DNA of 64,000 nucleotides from Endozoicomonas sp. GU-1 (GTDB lineage: Bacteria > Pseudomonadota > Gammaproteobacteria > Pseudomonadales > Endozoicomonadaceae), in contig NZ_CP114771.1 of assembly GCF_027366395.1 (NCBI RefSeq), positions 3,782,001 through 3,846,000 of the forward strand, read 5' to 3'. This document shows positions 28,930 to 37,631 of this stretch, one piece after another. The notes under the pieces are model-generated. The model worked only from the letters and a program-made list of their open reading frames with translations. It was not told the DNA's origin and made no database searches. Position 1 is the stretch's first letter. Each line of letters opens with the position of its first letter. The position numbers and the translations under genes were made by a program.

Positions 28930-29178
28930 TTAATTTTCTCTTCTTTCAGCAAGCTCTGCCATTCTGGCCTCTAGCTCTTCCTGCTTTGTAGGAACCGTAA
29001 TAGAGTCCAGTGCTTCTCTGGTACTCATCGCATTCACCACATTCATAACCGGCATTGATACCGGTTTTTCCATGCCATGTCTTTCCATGGCCTGAGCAGC
29101 ATAGTCCTGATCTGCTGAAGCATTGGCGCTGAAAAGAATGACAGAAGAAGATACGATGGCTGATAGTGTCTTGTTCAT
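28930..29178 (-). CDS. small exported hypothetical protein
   Basis: 82 residues from ATG 29178, preceded by GGAG. An upstream in-frame start (29244) would put 22 residues before the signal peptide and is less likely. The Sec signal MNKTLSAIVSSSVILFSANASA is followed by DQDYAAQAMERHGMEKP and an Ala/Glu/Arg-rich helix at the end. Probably periplasmic; unknown role. Confidence 0.65.
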   Translation of the reverse strand: MNKTLSAIVSSSVILFSANASADQDYAAQAMERHGMEKPVSMPVMNVVNAMSTREALDSITVPTKQEELEARMAELAERREN

Positions 29179-29404
29179 GGGGGTTCTCCGTTGATAGTAA
29201 GCAGACGACCTATTCCCAGCCCCTGTTATTAAGGGGTTAAGCAATAGTGAAGATGTATAGCGACCAAAGAGCAGAAAAGTGAAAGAGTTTCGGGATAGTT
29301 AATGACAATAAGCGGCAAATAATCACTTTTTTTAACTGTGACTTTTCCAGCACTGTTCTGATTAATCAGTTATTCTTGTGGACTTTTTTTGTCGGACAAA
29401 AGGC

Positions 29405-30157
29405 ATGATCGAAGCGCCTGCGGAACAACTTGATATTATCTATCAGGATCAATGGCTGGTGGCTATCAACAAACCCTCCGGCTTGCTGGTGCACCGCTCC
29501 ATGATTGATCGTCATGAAACCCGCTTTGCCATTCAGCTATTGAGGGATCAGATCGGTCAACCTGTGTTTCCCCTCCACCGACTGGATAAACCAACGTCTG
29601 GAGTGCTTGTGTTTGCCCTGTCGTCCGAAGTTGCCAAACGGGCAGGTGGACAGTTTCAGGAAGGCCGGATCAGTAAAATCTATCATGCCATTGTCAGGGG
29701 CTATGTGCCCCAGTCCGGTGTGATTGACCACCCGTTGAAGGAAAAACTGGATAAAATAGCCGATCGCAAGGCTCGCCAGGATAAACCTGCCCAGGAAGCG
29801 GTCACCGAATATCATCGGCTGGCGACGGTTGAGCTGCCAATAGCCATTGATCGATACCCATGCAGCCGCTATTCGCTGGTGGAGGCAAAGCCCAAAACCG
29901 GGCGCAAGCACCAGATTCGTCGGCATTTGAAGCATATTGCCCATCCTGTTATTGGTGATGCAAAACACGGCAAGGGAAACCATAATCGATATTTTGCCGA
30001 GAACTTTGCTGCGAACCGATTACTGTTGCACTGTTCTGTCATGGCAATGAACCATCCGGTTACCGCTAAGCCCATCGCTTTTTATGCGCCGATGGATAGT
30101 GTTTTTGAGCAACTTTTGCAGCGATTTGGCTGGACAATGCCAAATCCCACGGTATAA
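29405..30157 (+). CDS. truC: tRNA pseudouridine(65) synthase TruC
   Basis: 250 residues from ATG 29405. It aligns throughout with E. coli TruC, a RluA-family enzyme that isomerises U65 of tRNA. Marks are WLVAINKPSGLLVHRS, the catalytic HRLDKPTSGVL (Asp of HRLD), KIYHAIVRGYVP, EAKPKTGRKHQIRRHLKHIAHPVIGD. A longer GTG start at 29378 is possible but adds non-homologous sequence. Confidence 0.92.
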   Translation: MIEAPAEQLDIIYQDQWLVAINKPSGLLVHRSMIDRHETRFAIQLLRDQIGQPVFPLHRLDKPTSGVLVFALSSEVAKRAGGQFQEGRISKIYHAIVRGYVPQSGVIDHPLKEKLDKIADRKARQDKPAQEAVTEYHRLATVELPIAIDRYPCSRYSLVEAKPKTGRKHQIRRHLKHIAHPVIGDAKHGKGNHNRYFAENFAANRLLLHCSVMAMNHPVTAKPIAFYAPMDSVFEQLLQRFGWTMPNPTV

Positions 30158-30187
30158 ATGCCCTTTTTGTCGGATTGAGGTATACCA

Positions 30188-30622
30188 ATGAAAAACATCA
30201 TCTCTGGAATGCTGGTGTCGCTGGCAATTTTTCTGGCTGGTTGTGCATCAACCCAGGAGTCACAGCCGGTTAATGCAGAAAAGCCGGAAGCAGCCGTAAC
30301 CCGTCAGTTTACCGGTTCCACCATGACCCCGGATCCCGTTATGCAGCAGGTGATGGCGTTGAGCCAGGCAGGTGTCCTGAAGGATGTGCGCATGACCCGC
30401 TCTATTCCTGCCCGGATCACCGCAACCGGACCTGAGAATGTTCTGGCCTGCATCGCTACGGAAGGGAGCCGCTGGCTGGAAGAGCACCAGGAGTGCGAGT
30501 TCATGGCAGAAGAAACCTGCACACAACTGGGCGGTAAATTCAACCCTTGCGCATCATCCTGTCGAAATGACCCGGACGCCATGGTGTGCAATTTGATGTG
30601 TGTGCAAGTCTGTCAGTTTTAA
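30188..30622 (+). CDS. cysteine-rich lipoprotein of unknown function
   Basis: 144 residues. The signal with lipobox LAGC (about residues 16-19) gives a lipidated Cys. The mature part ends in a Cys-rich block with nine or so cysteines (CEFMAEETCTQLGGKFNPCASSC to CNLMCVQVCQF), suggesting disulfides or metal binding in the periplasm. No family recognised. It follows truC by 30 bases and may share its transcript. Confidence 0.75.
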   Translation: MKNIISGMLVSLAIFLAGCASTQESQPVNAEKPEAAVTRQFTGSTMTPDPVMQQVMALSQAGVLKDVRMTRSIPARITATGPENVLACIATEGSRWLEEHQECEFMAEETCTQLGGKFNPCASSCRNDPDAMVCNLMCVQVCQF

Positions 30623-30631
30623 TCCATCGAT

Positions 30632-30661
30632 CTCGCAAAGTCATCTTTTTGGTTTTGCGAG
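30632..30661 (+). terminator. possible terminator after the lipoprotein gene
   Basis: CTCGCAAA (30632-30639) pairs with TTTGCGAG (30654-30661); a T-run lies in the loop and only pyrimidine-rich sequence follows. It is placed right after the stop, but is not a canonical terminator. Confidence 0.4.
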
Positions 30662-30881
30662 CGACCTTTCTCCTTCCTTAAATTTCCCCTTGACGTGTTT
30701 GTCTGACCTCCGTCCTGCTTCTGGATAGGTGTTTTTACGAGTTTGATTAAATATTATCCAATAAATATCCTATTTATGAATTTTTCTTAGATTTTTGAAT
30801 TTAATGGGTAATAATTAAAGCTGCGGTTTGTTTCTCAGCATTGTACCCGATAAATACCTATTATATTTTTAGTCGTATTGT

Positions 30882-31934
30882 ATGAAAACACTGCAGCATT
30901 TATCCGGTTATGTCTTCAGCAGTTATCAGCTGGGCCTGTTCAGGCAGCTGGGAGAGTTCAGAGGCCGCCAGCTGGTCACTATTCGTCAGCAGCCGGAGGT
31001 TCTGGATACGCTCCGTCAGGTTGCGGTACTGGAGTCTGTGGAATACAGCAGCCGGTTGGATGGCATTGTCGCTTCCAGAGAGCTGGTTCGTAAGCTGGTG
31101 CACCGGGAATACCGTCCGACTGCACCGGTTGAGAGGCAGGTTGCCGGCTACCGTGATGGCTTGGAGATGGTGGTTGAGCCGGGCGAACACATGACCCTGT
31201 CGGTTAGCCTTATCCGCCAGCTGCATGCCATGTTATATGCCCATGTGCCCCACGAAGGCGGACGCTGGCGGGTTACCAATAAAGAGATTGTTGAGCGGGA
31301 CAGCAAGGGGCAAAGAATCGGTGTTCTATATCGAACCATGCCCGCCAGGGCCATTGCCGGAGCCATGGAACAGCTGGTTGCCAATTACCATGAAGGGCTT
31401 CAGCACCAGGTTGAGCCCCTGTTACTGATACCAACGGTTGTCCTGGATTTTCTCTGTATTCACCCTTTCAGCGATGGCAATGCCCGTATCGCCTGGTTGA
31501 TCATGGCGATGATGCTGGCGCTGAACGGTTATCAGGTGGCCCAGCTGATCAGCCTTGAGCGGGTTCTGGTAAAGCATGAACAGGCCTATAAAAGGGCGTT
31601 ACAGCTGAGTGTAAAAGGCTGGCATGAAGGGCAGCACAATCCGATGCCATGGATCGATTTTTTCCTGAATACCCTGATTCGGGCTTACGATGAACTGGAA
31701 GATAAAATTCATACTCTGCAGTGGCAGGGCAGTCGTGCGCCTAAATCGCAGCTGGTAAAGATGGCCATTGAGCAGACCAGTCATGCTTTTTCCATTGCGG
31801 ATATCTGCCTGCAAATCCCTACGGTCAGTCGGGAACTGGTCAAAAAGGTGGTTCAGCAGATGCGCGCTGAAGGTTTGCTGGAGCCAGTAGGCAGAGGGCG
31901 TGGTGCCCAGTGGCAAAAGTGTAATAATCCCTGA
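30882..31934 (+). CDS. Fic-domain protein with altered catalytic motif
   Basis: 350 residues. N-terminal inhibitory-type helix SSRLDGI (about 56-62; usually S/T-x-x-x-E-G, here Asp replaces Glu), a Fic core with HPFSDGNARIAWLI (about 194-207) and a C-terminal winged-helix segment (about 290-345). Fic enzymes attach AMP or other groups to hydroxyls. The usual motif is HPFx(D/E)GNGRxxR; here the second Gly is Ala and the final phosphate-binding Arg is Trp, so activity may be changed or lost. It may be a bacterial regulator/toxin or a host-directed enzyme. Upstream 259 bases are AT-rich. Confidence 0.85.
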   Translation: MKTLQHLSGYVFSSYQLGLFRQLGEFRGRQLVTIRQQPEVLDTLRQVAVLESVEYSSRLDGIVASRELVRKLVHREYRPTAPVERQVAGYRDGLEMVVEPGEHMTLSVSLIRQLHAMLYAHVPHEGGRWRVTNKEIVERDSKGQRIGVLYRTMPARAIAGAMEQLVANYHEGLQHQVEPLLLIPTVVLDFLCIHPFSDGNARIAWLIMAMMLALNGYQVAQLISLERVLVKHEQAYKRALQLSVKGWHEGQHNPMPWIDFFLNTLIRAYDELEDKIHTLQWQGSRAPKSQLVKMAIEQTSHAFSIADICLQIPTVSRELVKKVVQQMRAEGLLEPVGRGRGAQWQKCNNP

Positions 31935-32032
31935 TCGGGCAGGGCGAAAACGGCGAAGGAAAGTAAACCAGTAAAGAAGTCATCTCTTGTGAGCGAGGTG
32001 GCTTCTATGACTTTTCCTGATCTGAGCGTGTT

Positions 32033-32935
32033 CTAAAGCTCCTCTTTTTCAAACACAAAGATGCCGTCCTGCAAGTAAACCCGGCCTCCATCATATCGAG
32101 CAGCATGCCAGTCTATTGTTGAGCCGTAGTTGGTTTGCAGGTATTGATAAAGTGCAACATTATTTTGGTCAGCAAGGTAATGAATGAGCGTTTTTCCAGA
32201 ACATTTGTCCTGATGATTGGGATTTGCACCACATTTAATCAGTAAATCAACAACCGGGAACTGATCTTCCTTAACAGGGTTATGTTGGCTTACAAAAAAA
32301 AGAAGACTATTTAAGCCCCCATTGCATGTTTCTGCATTGAGAACGGCGGGCAAGCTGCTCTGTTCGATATGTTGAAGTATCAGGTTAAGCGTTTCTGTCG
32401 TCCCGTACTGGCAAGCAAAATGAATGGCTGTTCTACCACTTCCCTCATGTATTAAGACAGAGGCACCATTTTCAAGTAAAAAACTGATCATCTGAAGGTC
32501 ATTATTATGGATCGCAACATGTAATGGTGTTTGTCCTAAATGATTTTGTTGATTTAAATCACTTTTAAAATGTTGAGGTACGGCATTTTTCCATAATTGA
32601 GCCACTGGCAGTTTTTCATGCACTGCTGCCATATGTAAAAGAGCATCCCCATCTTGATCAGGATATTCCCCAATTAAGGTCAGTAACTGTAACTGAGTGT
32701 TTACAGGTAATTTAGGTGGACACTCAGTGGGATACAAAGCTCTTTGGGGTAAAGTACGCTGGTGAGATTCATCCCTCTCGGCTTGATGGCAGGATGTCGT
32801 AATGCTTGCCAGTCGCTCTTCCAGACCTGCACCACGATTGGCAGCACTGCCTGAACCACTATTGGCCTCACTGATAGAGGGATATCTATTTTCGTAAGTG
32901 GGGGCAGATAAGAACGGTTTTGCATTGGTATCCAA
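32033..32935 (-). CDS. IkappaB-like ankyrin-repeat protein; candidate host NF-kB inhibitor mimic
   Basis: 300 residues from TTG 32935, supported by GAGGAGG five bases upstream; a GTG at 32959 has no such site. Residues 1-85 look disordered. Then five ankyrin units (about 93-277): DQDGDALLHMAAVHEK, LNQQNHLGQTPLHVAI, GSGRTAIHFACQYG, a degenerate fourth, and GANPNHQDKCSGKTLIHYLADQNN. These correspond one by one to IkappaB-alpha (QDGDSFLHLAIIHEE, LNFQNNLQQTPLHLAV, GNTPLHLACEQG, GADVNAQEPCNGRTALHLA). The phosphodegron DSGxxS is absent; the nearest is NSGSGS (25-30). There is no C-terminal PEST region. A non-degradable NF-kB inhibitor mimic is inferred, as with polydnavirus vankyrins. Confidence 0.8.
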   Translation of the reverse strand: MDTNAKPFLSAPTYENRYPSISEANSGSGSAANRGAGLEERLASITTSCHQAERDESHQRTLPQRALYPTECPPKLPVNTQLQLLTLIGEYPDQDGDALLHMAAVHEKLPVAQLWKNAVPQHFKSDLNQQNHLGQTPLHVAIHNNDLQMISFLLENGASVLIHEGSGRTAIHFACQYGTTETLNLILQHIEQSSLPAVLNAETCNGGLNSLLFFVSQHNPVKEDQFPVVDLLIKCGANPNHQDKCSGKTLIHYLADQNNVALYQYLQTNYGSTIDWHAARYDGGRVYLQDGIFVFEKEEL

Positions 32936-33089
32936 AATATCCTCCTCAATTTTAGACACGTTAAAAGCGTTTAGACCAATATCAGAGTCGATAGTTTCAG
33001 AAGGTGTGATTATAAATAGTTAACCAAGTGAAATCGTATTTTCTGTTTTCCCGGATCAGCACCTTAACCGGAGCTGACCCGGGGAGCTT

Positions 33090-33623
33090 TTAAAGCATCC
33101 GATGCAGAACATCATGCTCAGGCTTATCGAAGTAACGATGTTTAATGGTGGCCAGAATGTGCAGTACCACAATGCCCAGCAGAACATAGGGAATAATGAC
33201 GTGGATATCGTGGAGTCGGCCCGCCAGCTCAGGATTCTTGTCCAGGAAGCTGGGCATGACCAGGTTGAACAGCGGCACCTTACGACCGGCAGCGTCAGAC
33301 ATCAGGTAGCCACTCACCGGCACCAGGAACATAAAGAGGTAGAGGAGCCAGTGCACCAGTGTTCCCAGTTTTTTCTGATAAGTCGGCATGCTGTCCGGTA
33401 GTTTCGGAATCGTGCTGGCCCAGCGAATCACCAGACGGGCGAACAACAGGAAGATCACCAGAACACCGAAGGATTTATGTAAGTGGTAAATGTCGTATTT
33501 ATAGCTGACGTTGTCTTCCAGGCCGACCATATACCAGCCAGCACCAATGATGCCCAAAATAAGAAGACCGACAGTCCAGTGCATCAGGCGCATGAGTACG
33601 GGGTATTTATCAGAGTTGCTCAT
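33090..33623 (-). CDS. cytochrome b561 family protein
   Basis: 177 residues, four membrane helices with histidines placed for two b-hemes (LMHWTVGLL near residue 14, YHLHKSFGV near 46, HDIHVIIPYVLLGIVVLH near 138-155). The family carries electrons across or within the inner membrane, often from quinol to superoxide or ferric acceptors. Length and N-terminus (YPVLMRLMHW) are typical. Transcribed alone. Confidence 0.9.
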   Translation of the reverse strand: MSNSDKYPVLMRLMHWTVGLLILGIIGAGWYMVGLEDNVSYKYDIYHLHKSFGVLVIFLLFARLVIRWASTIPKLPDSMPTYQKKLGTLVHWLLYLFMFLVPVSGYLMSDAAGRKVPLFNLVMPSFLDKNPELAGRLHDIHVIIPYVLLGIVVLHILATIKHRYFDKPEHDVLHRML

Positions 33624-33834
33624 TGGTTTGCCCTGCTTTTTTTAGTTAATGGATATCATAATTTATTATAGTGTTTTGGTGCTATATCAATTCATAGAGC
33701 TCGTCTCAAAGCAGCTCGTCTCAAAGCGTAAACGTTGTTGAAAAATCCTGGTTGAGTCTTTTCGCTTCAGGCAAGGAACTTTGTGGTGGCAATCCGAGAC
33801 TAACGAGTAGGCAAATAATGTTAGATCTTTGCTT

Positions 33835-34980
33835 ATGAATATTGTCTCAACAACACCATTGCAAGCAAGTGGTGAAGTTTCAGAAAACGCTTTTGACCAG
33901 TCCATCCACAAGCCTGATGATGTCAAACAGTTCAGAGGATTTGGTGCTGTCCTCAGATCCGGGGTCACGTCTATATTGCAACGGGCCGGGGCGGATGACC
34001 AACTCTGGCTCCGACAGGCACAGGAAGCGGGCAATCGCCTCATGACTCGCCTGATGTCTGCGGTTCCTGTTGTTTATTCCTTGCTGATCATCAATAGCCT
34101 GCCCACCGCCAATGGGTGTGACAAACAGTGTGAATGGGGGTGTTCAGGCTCACGCAATGGAACACTGTCGGCGAATCCTCACCTCGGTTTTCCTGAGCCG
34201 GAAGTGGAGTGGGCCGATGGGGCAAGTGATGTTGTATTGTATGGTGGCTGTGCGATGGTGGTTGCCAGCCACATTGCCAGATTCGTAGCACGGCTGTATG
34301 CCGGTAAACAGTCAAGTGAGCAGGTGCCGGAGCCGGGTCGTATGGAAAATAATGTCAAGGAGCTGGCGAAAAAGATGCTCCGTAGAGAGGCCAGTGAAGT
34401 GGTGAAATCCGTGGTCTTGGTGGCAAGTGTCGTCGGCGTTATTGATTATCTGAAAATGAAAATTGATAGAGAACGTCCCTATGTCCTGAATCCTGACTAT
34501 ATCCATAGAAAGCTGTGCATGGATCCGGATGATTTCAAGGCCATGCCCTCGGGGCATGCGTCAGTTTCGGCTATTGCCTGGTCGCAGGTTGTCCTTAACG
34601 TTATAGATACTGCGGCGATGTCTTCCCAGGCCTTCAAGCGCTTGCTGTCAAAAATGGCAGCCTTCTCAAACCAGCCGCTTTCTTCACCGGCTGGGAAACG
34701 ACTTATTGCCTTTGCGAGTGCCATGGGTTTTGGAGCCCTGGCTGGGGCATTAAGGGTTCTTGCAGCCAAACATGATGTTATTGATGTGTCCGTCGGCGCG
34801 GGTATAGGCATCATTGCTGCTGCTTGCTCCCCCTATATTCGCAGTGGTGTTTTTAACCATGGCGCTGTAGTGAATGAAAAGACCGGATATTACTATGACG
34901 ATGAAGTGTATAGTCGACCTGTTGAAGCAGCGGGGCCGATGCAGGATAGGGATTATCAAAAGGTAGAGACGACGGTGTGA
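33835..34980 (+). CDS. PAP2-superfamily phosphatase with atypical N-terminus
   Basis: 381 residues. The three acid-phosphatase/PAP2 motifs are present in order: KMKIDRERP (about 206-214), PSGHAS (about 235-240) and RVLAAKHDVID (about 300-310), giving the phosphate-binding Arg and nucleophile His. The first 70 residues are polar and Ser/Gln/Asp-rich without a signal peptide, unlike normal membrane PAP2 enzymes, and resemble an effector secretion region. One or two hydrophobic segments lie near 60-75 and 285-300. Substrate (phospholipid or inositol phosphate) unknown; host-directed role is inference. Confidence 0.75.
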   Translation: MNIVSTTPLQASGEVSENAFDQSIHKPDDVKQFRGFGAVLRSGVTSILQRAGADDQLWLRQAQEAGNRLMTRLMSAVPVVYSLLIINSLPTANGCDKQCEWGCSGSRNGTLSANPHLGFPEPEVEWADGASDVVLYGGCAMVVASHIARFVARLYAGKQSSEQVPEPGRMENNVKELAKKMLRREASEVVKSVVLVASVVGVIDYLKMKIDRERPYVLNPDYIHRKLCMDPDDFKAMPSGHASVSAIAWSQVVLNVIDTAAMSSQAFKRLLSKMAAFSNQPLSSPAGKRLIAFASAMGFGALAGALRVLAAKHDVIDVSVGAGIGIIAAACSPYIRSGVFNHGAVVNEKTGYYYDDEVYSRPVEAAGPMQDRDYQKVETTV

Positions 34981-35124
34981 TGGGATTGATAATACAATCA
35001 TCATGTAGGCCGAGAGGCTGGTAAATTTCAGCAGCCAGCAAATTTTTTATGTGACCAGATGAAAGCGGATCACAATGCATCGTGCCACCCGCCCCCGTCT
35101 AATGCCAACAGATGTTAAGGGCAA

Positions 35125-35784
35125 TCACCCTTCCAGCTTACTGGCGATGCTCTCAATCGCTGCCGGGTACTGCACATCAATATCTTCATTGGAACCAACG
35201 CTCAGGCCGAGATCCCTGACCAAGCCATCTTTCAAACCATAAACCCAGCTGTTTACGGTCAGTTTCTGGCCGCGATCCCAGGCATCCTGAACGATGGTTG
35301 TCTGACAGACGTTCAGCACCTGCTCCAGAACGTTCAGTTCACACATTCTCTGAAACTGCTCATCATCACTGCCAGCACTCTCAAGCAGCTCAGTGTGCTT
35401 CTTCTTAACGTCCTGCACATGCCTGAGCCAGTTATCGATCAGCCCCAGTTTGGAGTTGTTCATGGCTTCGCGCACACCGCCACAGCCGTAATGCCCCGTG
35501 ACAATTATGTGCTCTACCTTCAGGTAGTCCACAGCATATTGAAGGACGGACAGACAGTTCAGGTCGGTATGAACCACCACATTGGCGACGTTTCGGTGCA
35601 CAAACAGTTCGCCTGGAAGGAGGCCGACGATTTCGTTGGCAGGGACCCGGCTGTCGGCACACCCGATCCAGAGATACTTGGGTGCCTGCTGCTCAGAGAG
35701 TTGTTCAAAAAAGCCGGGCTTTTCTTCACGAATGGACTTGGACCATTGGTTATTGTTTTCAAGGAGGTTTGCCAGACTGGACAT
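35125..35784 (-). CDS. can: beta-class carbonic anhydrase
   Basis: 219 residues from ATG 35784, which has AGGA five bases upstream and matches the E. coli Can N-terminus. Zinc ligands Cys and Asp lie in GCADSRVP, His and Cys in GHYGCGG, and EPGELF-type LLPGELFVHRNVANVV follows. Interconverts CO2 and bicarbonate in the cytosol. It is divergent from an NrtA/CmpA-type transporter operon, a pairing that hints at bicarbonate as that transporter's substrate. Confidence 0.95.
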   Translation of the reverse strand: MSSLANLLENNNQWSKSIREEKPGFFEQLSEQQAPKYLWIGCADSRVPANEIVGLLPGELFVHRNVANVVVHTDLNCLSVLQYAVDYLKVEHIIVTGHYGCGGVREAMNNSKLGLIDNWLRHVQDVKKKHTELLESAGSDDEQFQRMCELNVLEQVLNVCQTTIVQDAWDRGQKLTVNSWVYGLKDGLVRDLGLSVGSNEDIDVQYPAAIESIASKLEG

Positions 35785-36181
35785 AGTTTCCTGATCCATA
35801 TTTCGGTTCCATAACTGGAAAACGTTATAGCAACTCCGCTCTGGCAAAACCAGTATTCAAATGTAAGAGGTTTGTAACCGGGGCATGCGGTGGCGATGTT
35901 CCAGATTAGTGCAAGCTCTGGGGGGCAGCGGATGTAGCTGCACCGTTGTTGCTATCTCTGAAGTTTTCTTACGGGCTTAAACAGGCAAGGCATTTGTCCG
36001 CCAGAATAAACTAACACTAGTAAATTCAGCTGGTTATCAGGTTTTCTGGTATTTGGCATGTTTTCTGCTCAACCACCGGCAGTCGATCTCTGTGCGTTGA
36101 CTGATACCGGAAAAGAGTGATGCCTGATTACGGTGATCACAGTTCAAGTCAGAGAGATCCGTTATACAGGGGAGGGGAATA
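35785..36181. promoter_or_regulatory. divergent intergenic region, can / ABC transporter
   Basis: About 400 bases shared by two divergent units. It must carry both promoters. No clear repeat or operator was identified; a strong ribosome-binding site (GGGGAGGGG) ends the region before ATG 36182. Confidence 0.45.
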
Positions 36182-37591
36182 ATGAAGTGGTTCAAGCCTT
36201 TTAAGAAGGCATCGGTTAGGTTAGGTAAGGTTGCTGCCATCAGTGCCTTCATGGGGGTGAGTGCTTTCACCGGGCAAGCCAGCGCCAAGGCAGACTTTGA
36301 GCTTGGCTATCCGGAAAAGGAAGAGCTGACCATTGGCTTTATCAAGCTGACCGATATGGCACCCATTGCCATTGCTTACGAGAAGGGCTTTTTTGAAGAT
36401 GAAGGGCTCTACGTCACCATCGAAGCCCAGGCAAACTGGAAGGTGCTGCTTGATGGCGTGATTGACGGGCGTCTGGATGGTGCCCACATGCTGGCTGGAC
36501 AGCCTCTGGCGGCCACCATGGGCTTTGGTACCAAGGCCAATATCATTACGCCATTCTCGATGGACCTGAATGGTAACGGGATTACGGTGTCCAATGAGAT
36601 CTGGGCCCAGATGAAACCCAATATCCCCAAAATGGCCGATGGCCGACCTCAGCACCCGATCAAGGCGGATGCCCTGAAACCGGTGGTTGAGAAATTCCAG
36701 TCGGAAGGCAAGCCGTTTAATATGGGCATGGTTTTCCCGGTCTCCACCCACAATTATGAACTTCGCTACTGGCTGGCCGCCGGCGGTATTCACCCCGGGT
36801 TTTATGCGCCTCATAAAGGGGATACCTCTGGCCAGATCGATGCCGATGCCCTGCTCTCCGTCACTCCACCGCCACAGATGCCATCTACCATGGAAGCTGG
36901 CACCATCTATGGTTACTGTGTCGGCGAACCCTGGAATCAGCAGGCGGTCTTCAAGAATATCGGCGTGCCGGTGGTAACCGATTATGAGATCTGGAAAAAC
37001 AATCCCGAGAAGGTGTTCGGGATTACCGAGGAGTTCTATAAAAAGTACCCCAATACCACCATCCGTCTGACCCGGGCCCTGATCCGTGCTGCCCAGTGGC
37101 TGGATGCCAATGACAATGCCAACCGGCCTGAGGCGGTGAAAATCCTGTCACAATCCAATTACGTTGGTGCGGACTATGAAGTTATTGCCAACAGTATGAC
37201 CGGCACCTTTGAGTACGAGAAAGGCGACAAACGACCGGTAGAAGATTTCAATGTGTTCTTCCGTTACAACGCCACTTACCCCTATTACTCCGATGCCATC
37301 TGGTATCTCACCCAGATGCGCCGCTGGGGACAGATTGCAGAAGACAAGAGTGATGAGTGGTACAAGGAGCTGGCAGCCAAAGTCTATCGCCCGGACATCT
37401 ATGAAAAAGCGGCCCTGTCGCTGGTGGATGAAGCATTGGTGAAGCTGCAGGACTTTCCGGACTTTGAGTCGGAAGATGGTTTCCGTGATCCACAAACGCA
37501 CTTTATCGACAACCTGGTCTACAACGGCAAAAAGCCAAACGACTACATCAACCAGTTCAACATCGGTCTGAAGCAGGGTGACAGGATTTGA
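36182..37591 (+). CDS. ABC transporter substrate-binding protein, NrtA/CmpA family
   Basis: 469 residues. Exported (signal near residues 1-36, ending FTGQASA). The mature protein carries the NrtA/CmpA core: [83 protein letters not shown]. The family binds nitrate or bicarbonate. The [20 protein letters not shown] stretch looks to me closer to CmpA than NrtA, and carbonic anhydrase is divergent from it. No nitrate or nitrite reductase genes are nearby. Bicarbonate is therefore a reasonable guess, not a demonstration. Confidence 0.88.
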   Translation: MKWFKPFKKASVRLGKVAAISAFMGVSAFTGQASAKADFELGYPEKEELTIGFIKLTDMAPIAIAYEKGFFEDEGLYVTIEAQANWKVLLDGVIDGRLDGAHMLAGQPLAATMGFGTKANIITPFSMDLNGNGITVSNEIWAQMKPNIPKMADGRPQHPIKADALKPVVEKFQSEGKPFNMGMVFPVSTHNYELRYWLAAGGIHPGFYAPHKGDTSGQIDADALLSVTPPPQMPSTMEAGTIYGYCVGEPWNQQAVFKNIGVPVVTDYEIWKNNPEKVFGITEEFYKKYPNTTIRLTRALIRAAQWLDANDNANRPEAVKILSQSNYVGADYEVIANSMTGTFEYEKGDKRPVEDFNVFFRYNATYPYYSDAIWYLTQMRRWGQIAEDKSDEWYKELAAKVYRPDIYEKAALSLVDEALVKLQDFPDFESEDGFRDPQTHFIDNLVYNGKKPNDYINQFNIGLKQGDRI

Positions 37592-37631
37592 TCCTGTTAC
37601 CTTTTTTAAGGGAAGTGAAGGAGAGTGGATT

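Noticed and set aside
32830-32860. NSGSGS in the IkappaB-like protein as a working beta-TrCP degron
   Set aside because: The essential Asp is Asn and the stretch is low-complexity Ser/Gly; absence of a degron is the better reading.
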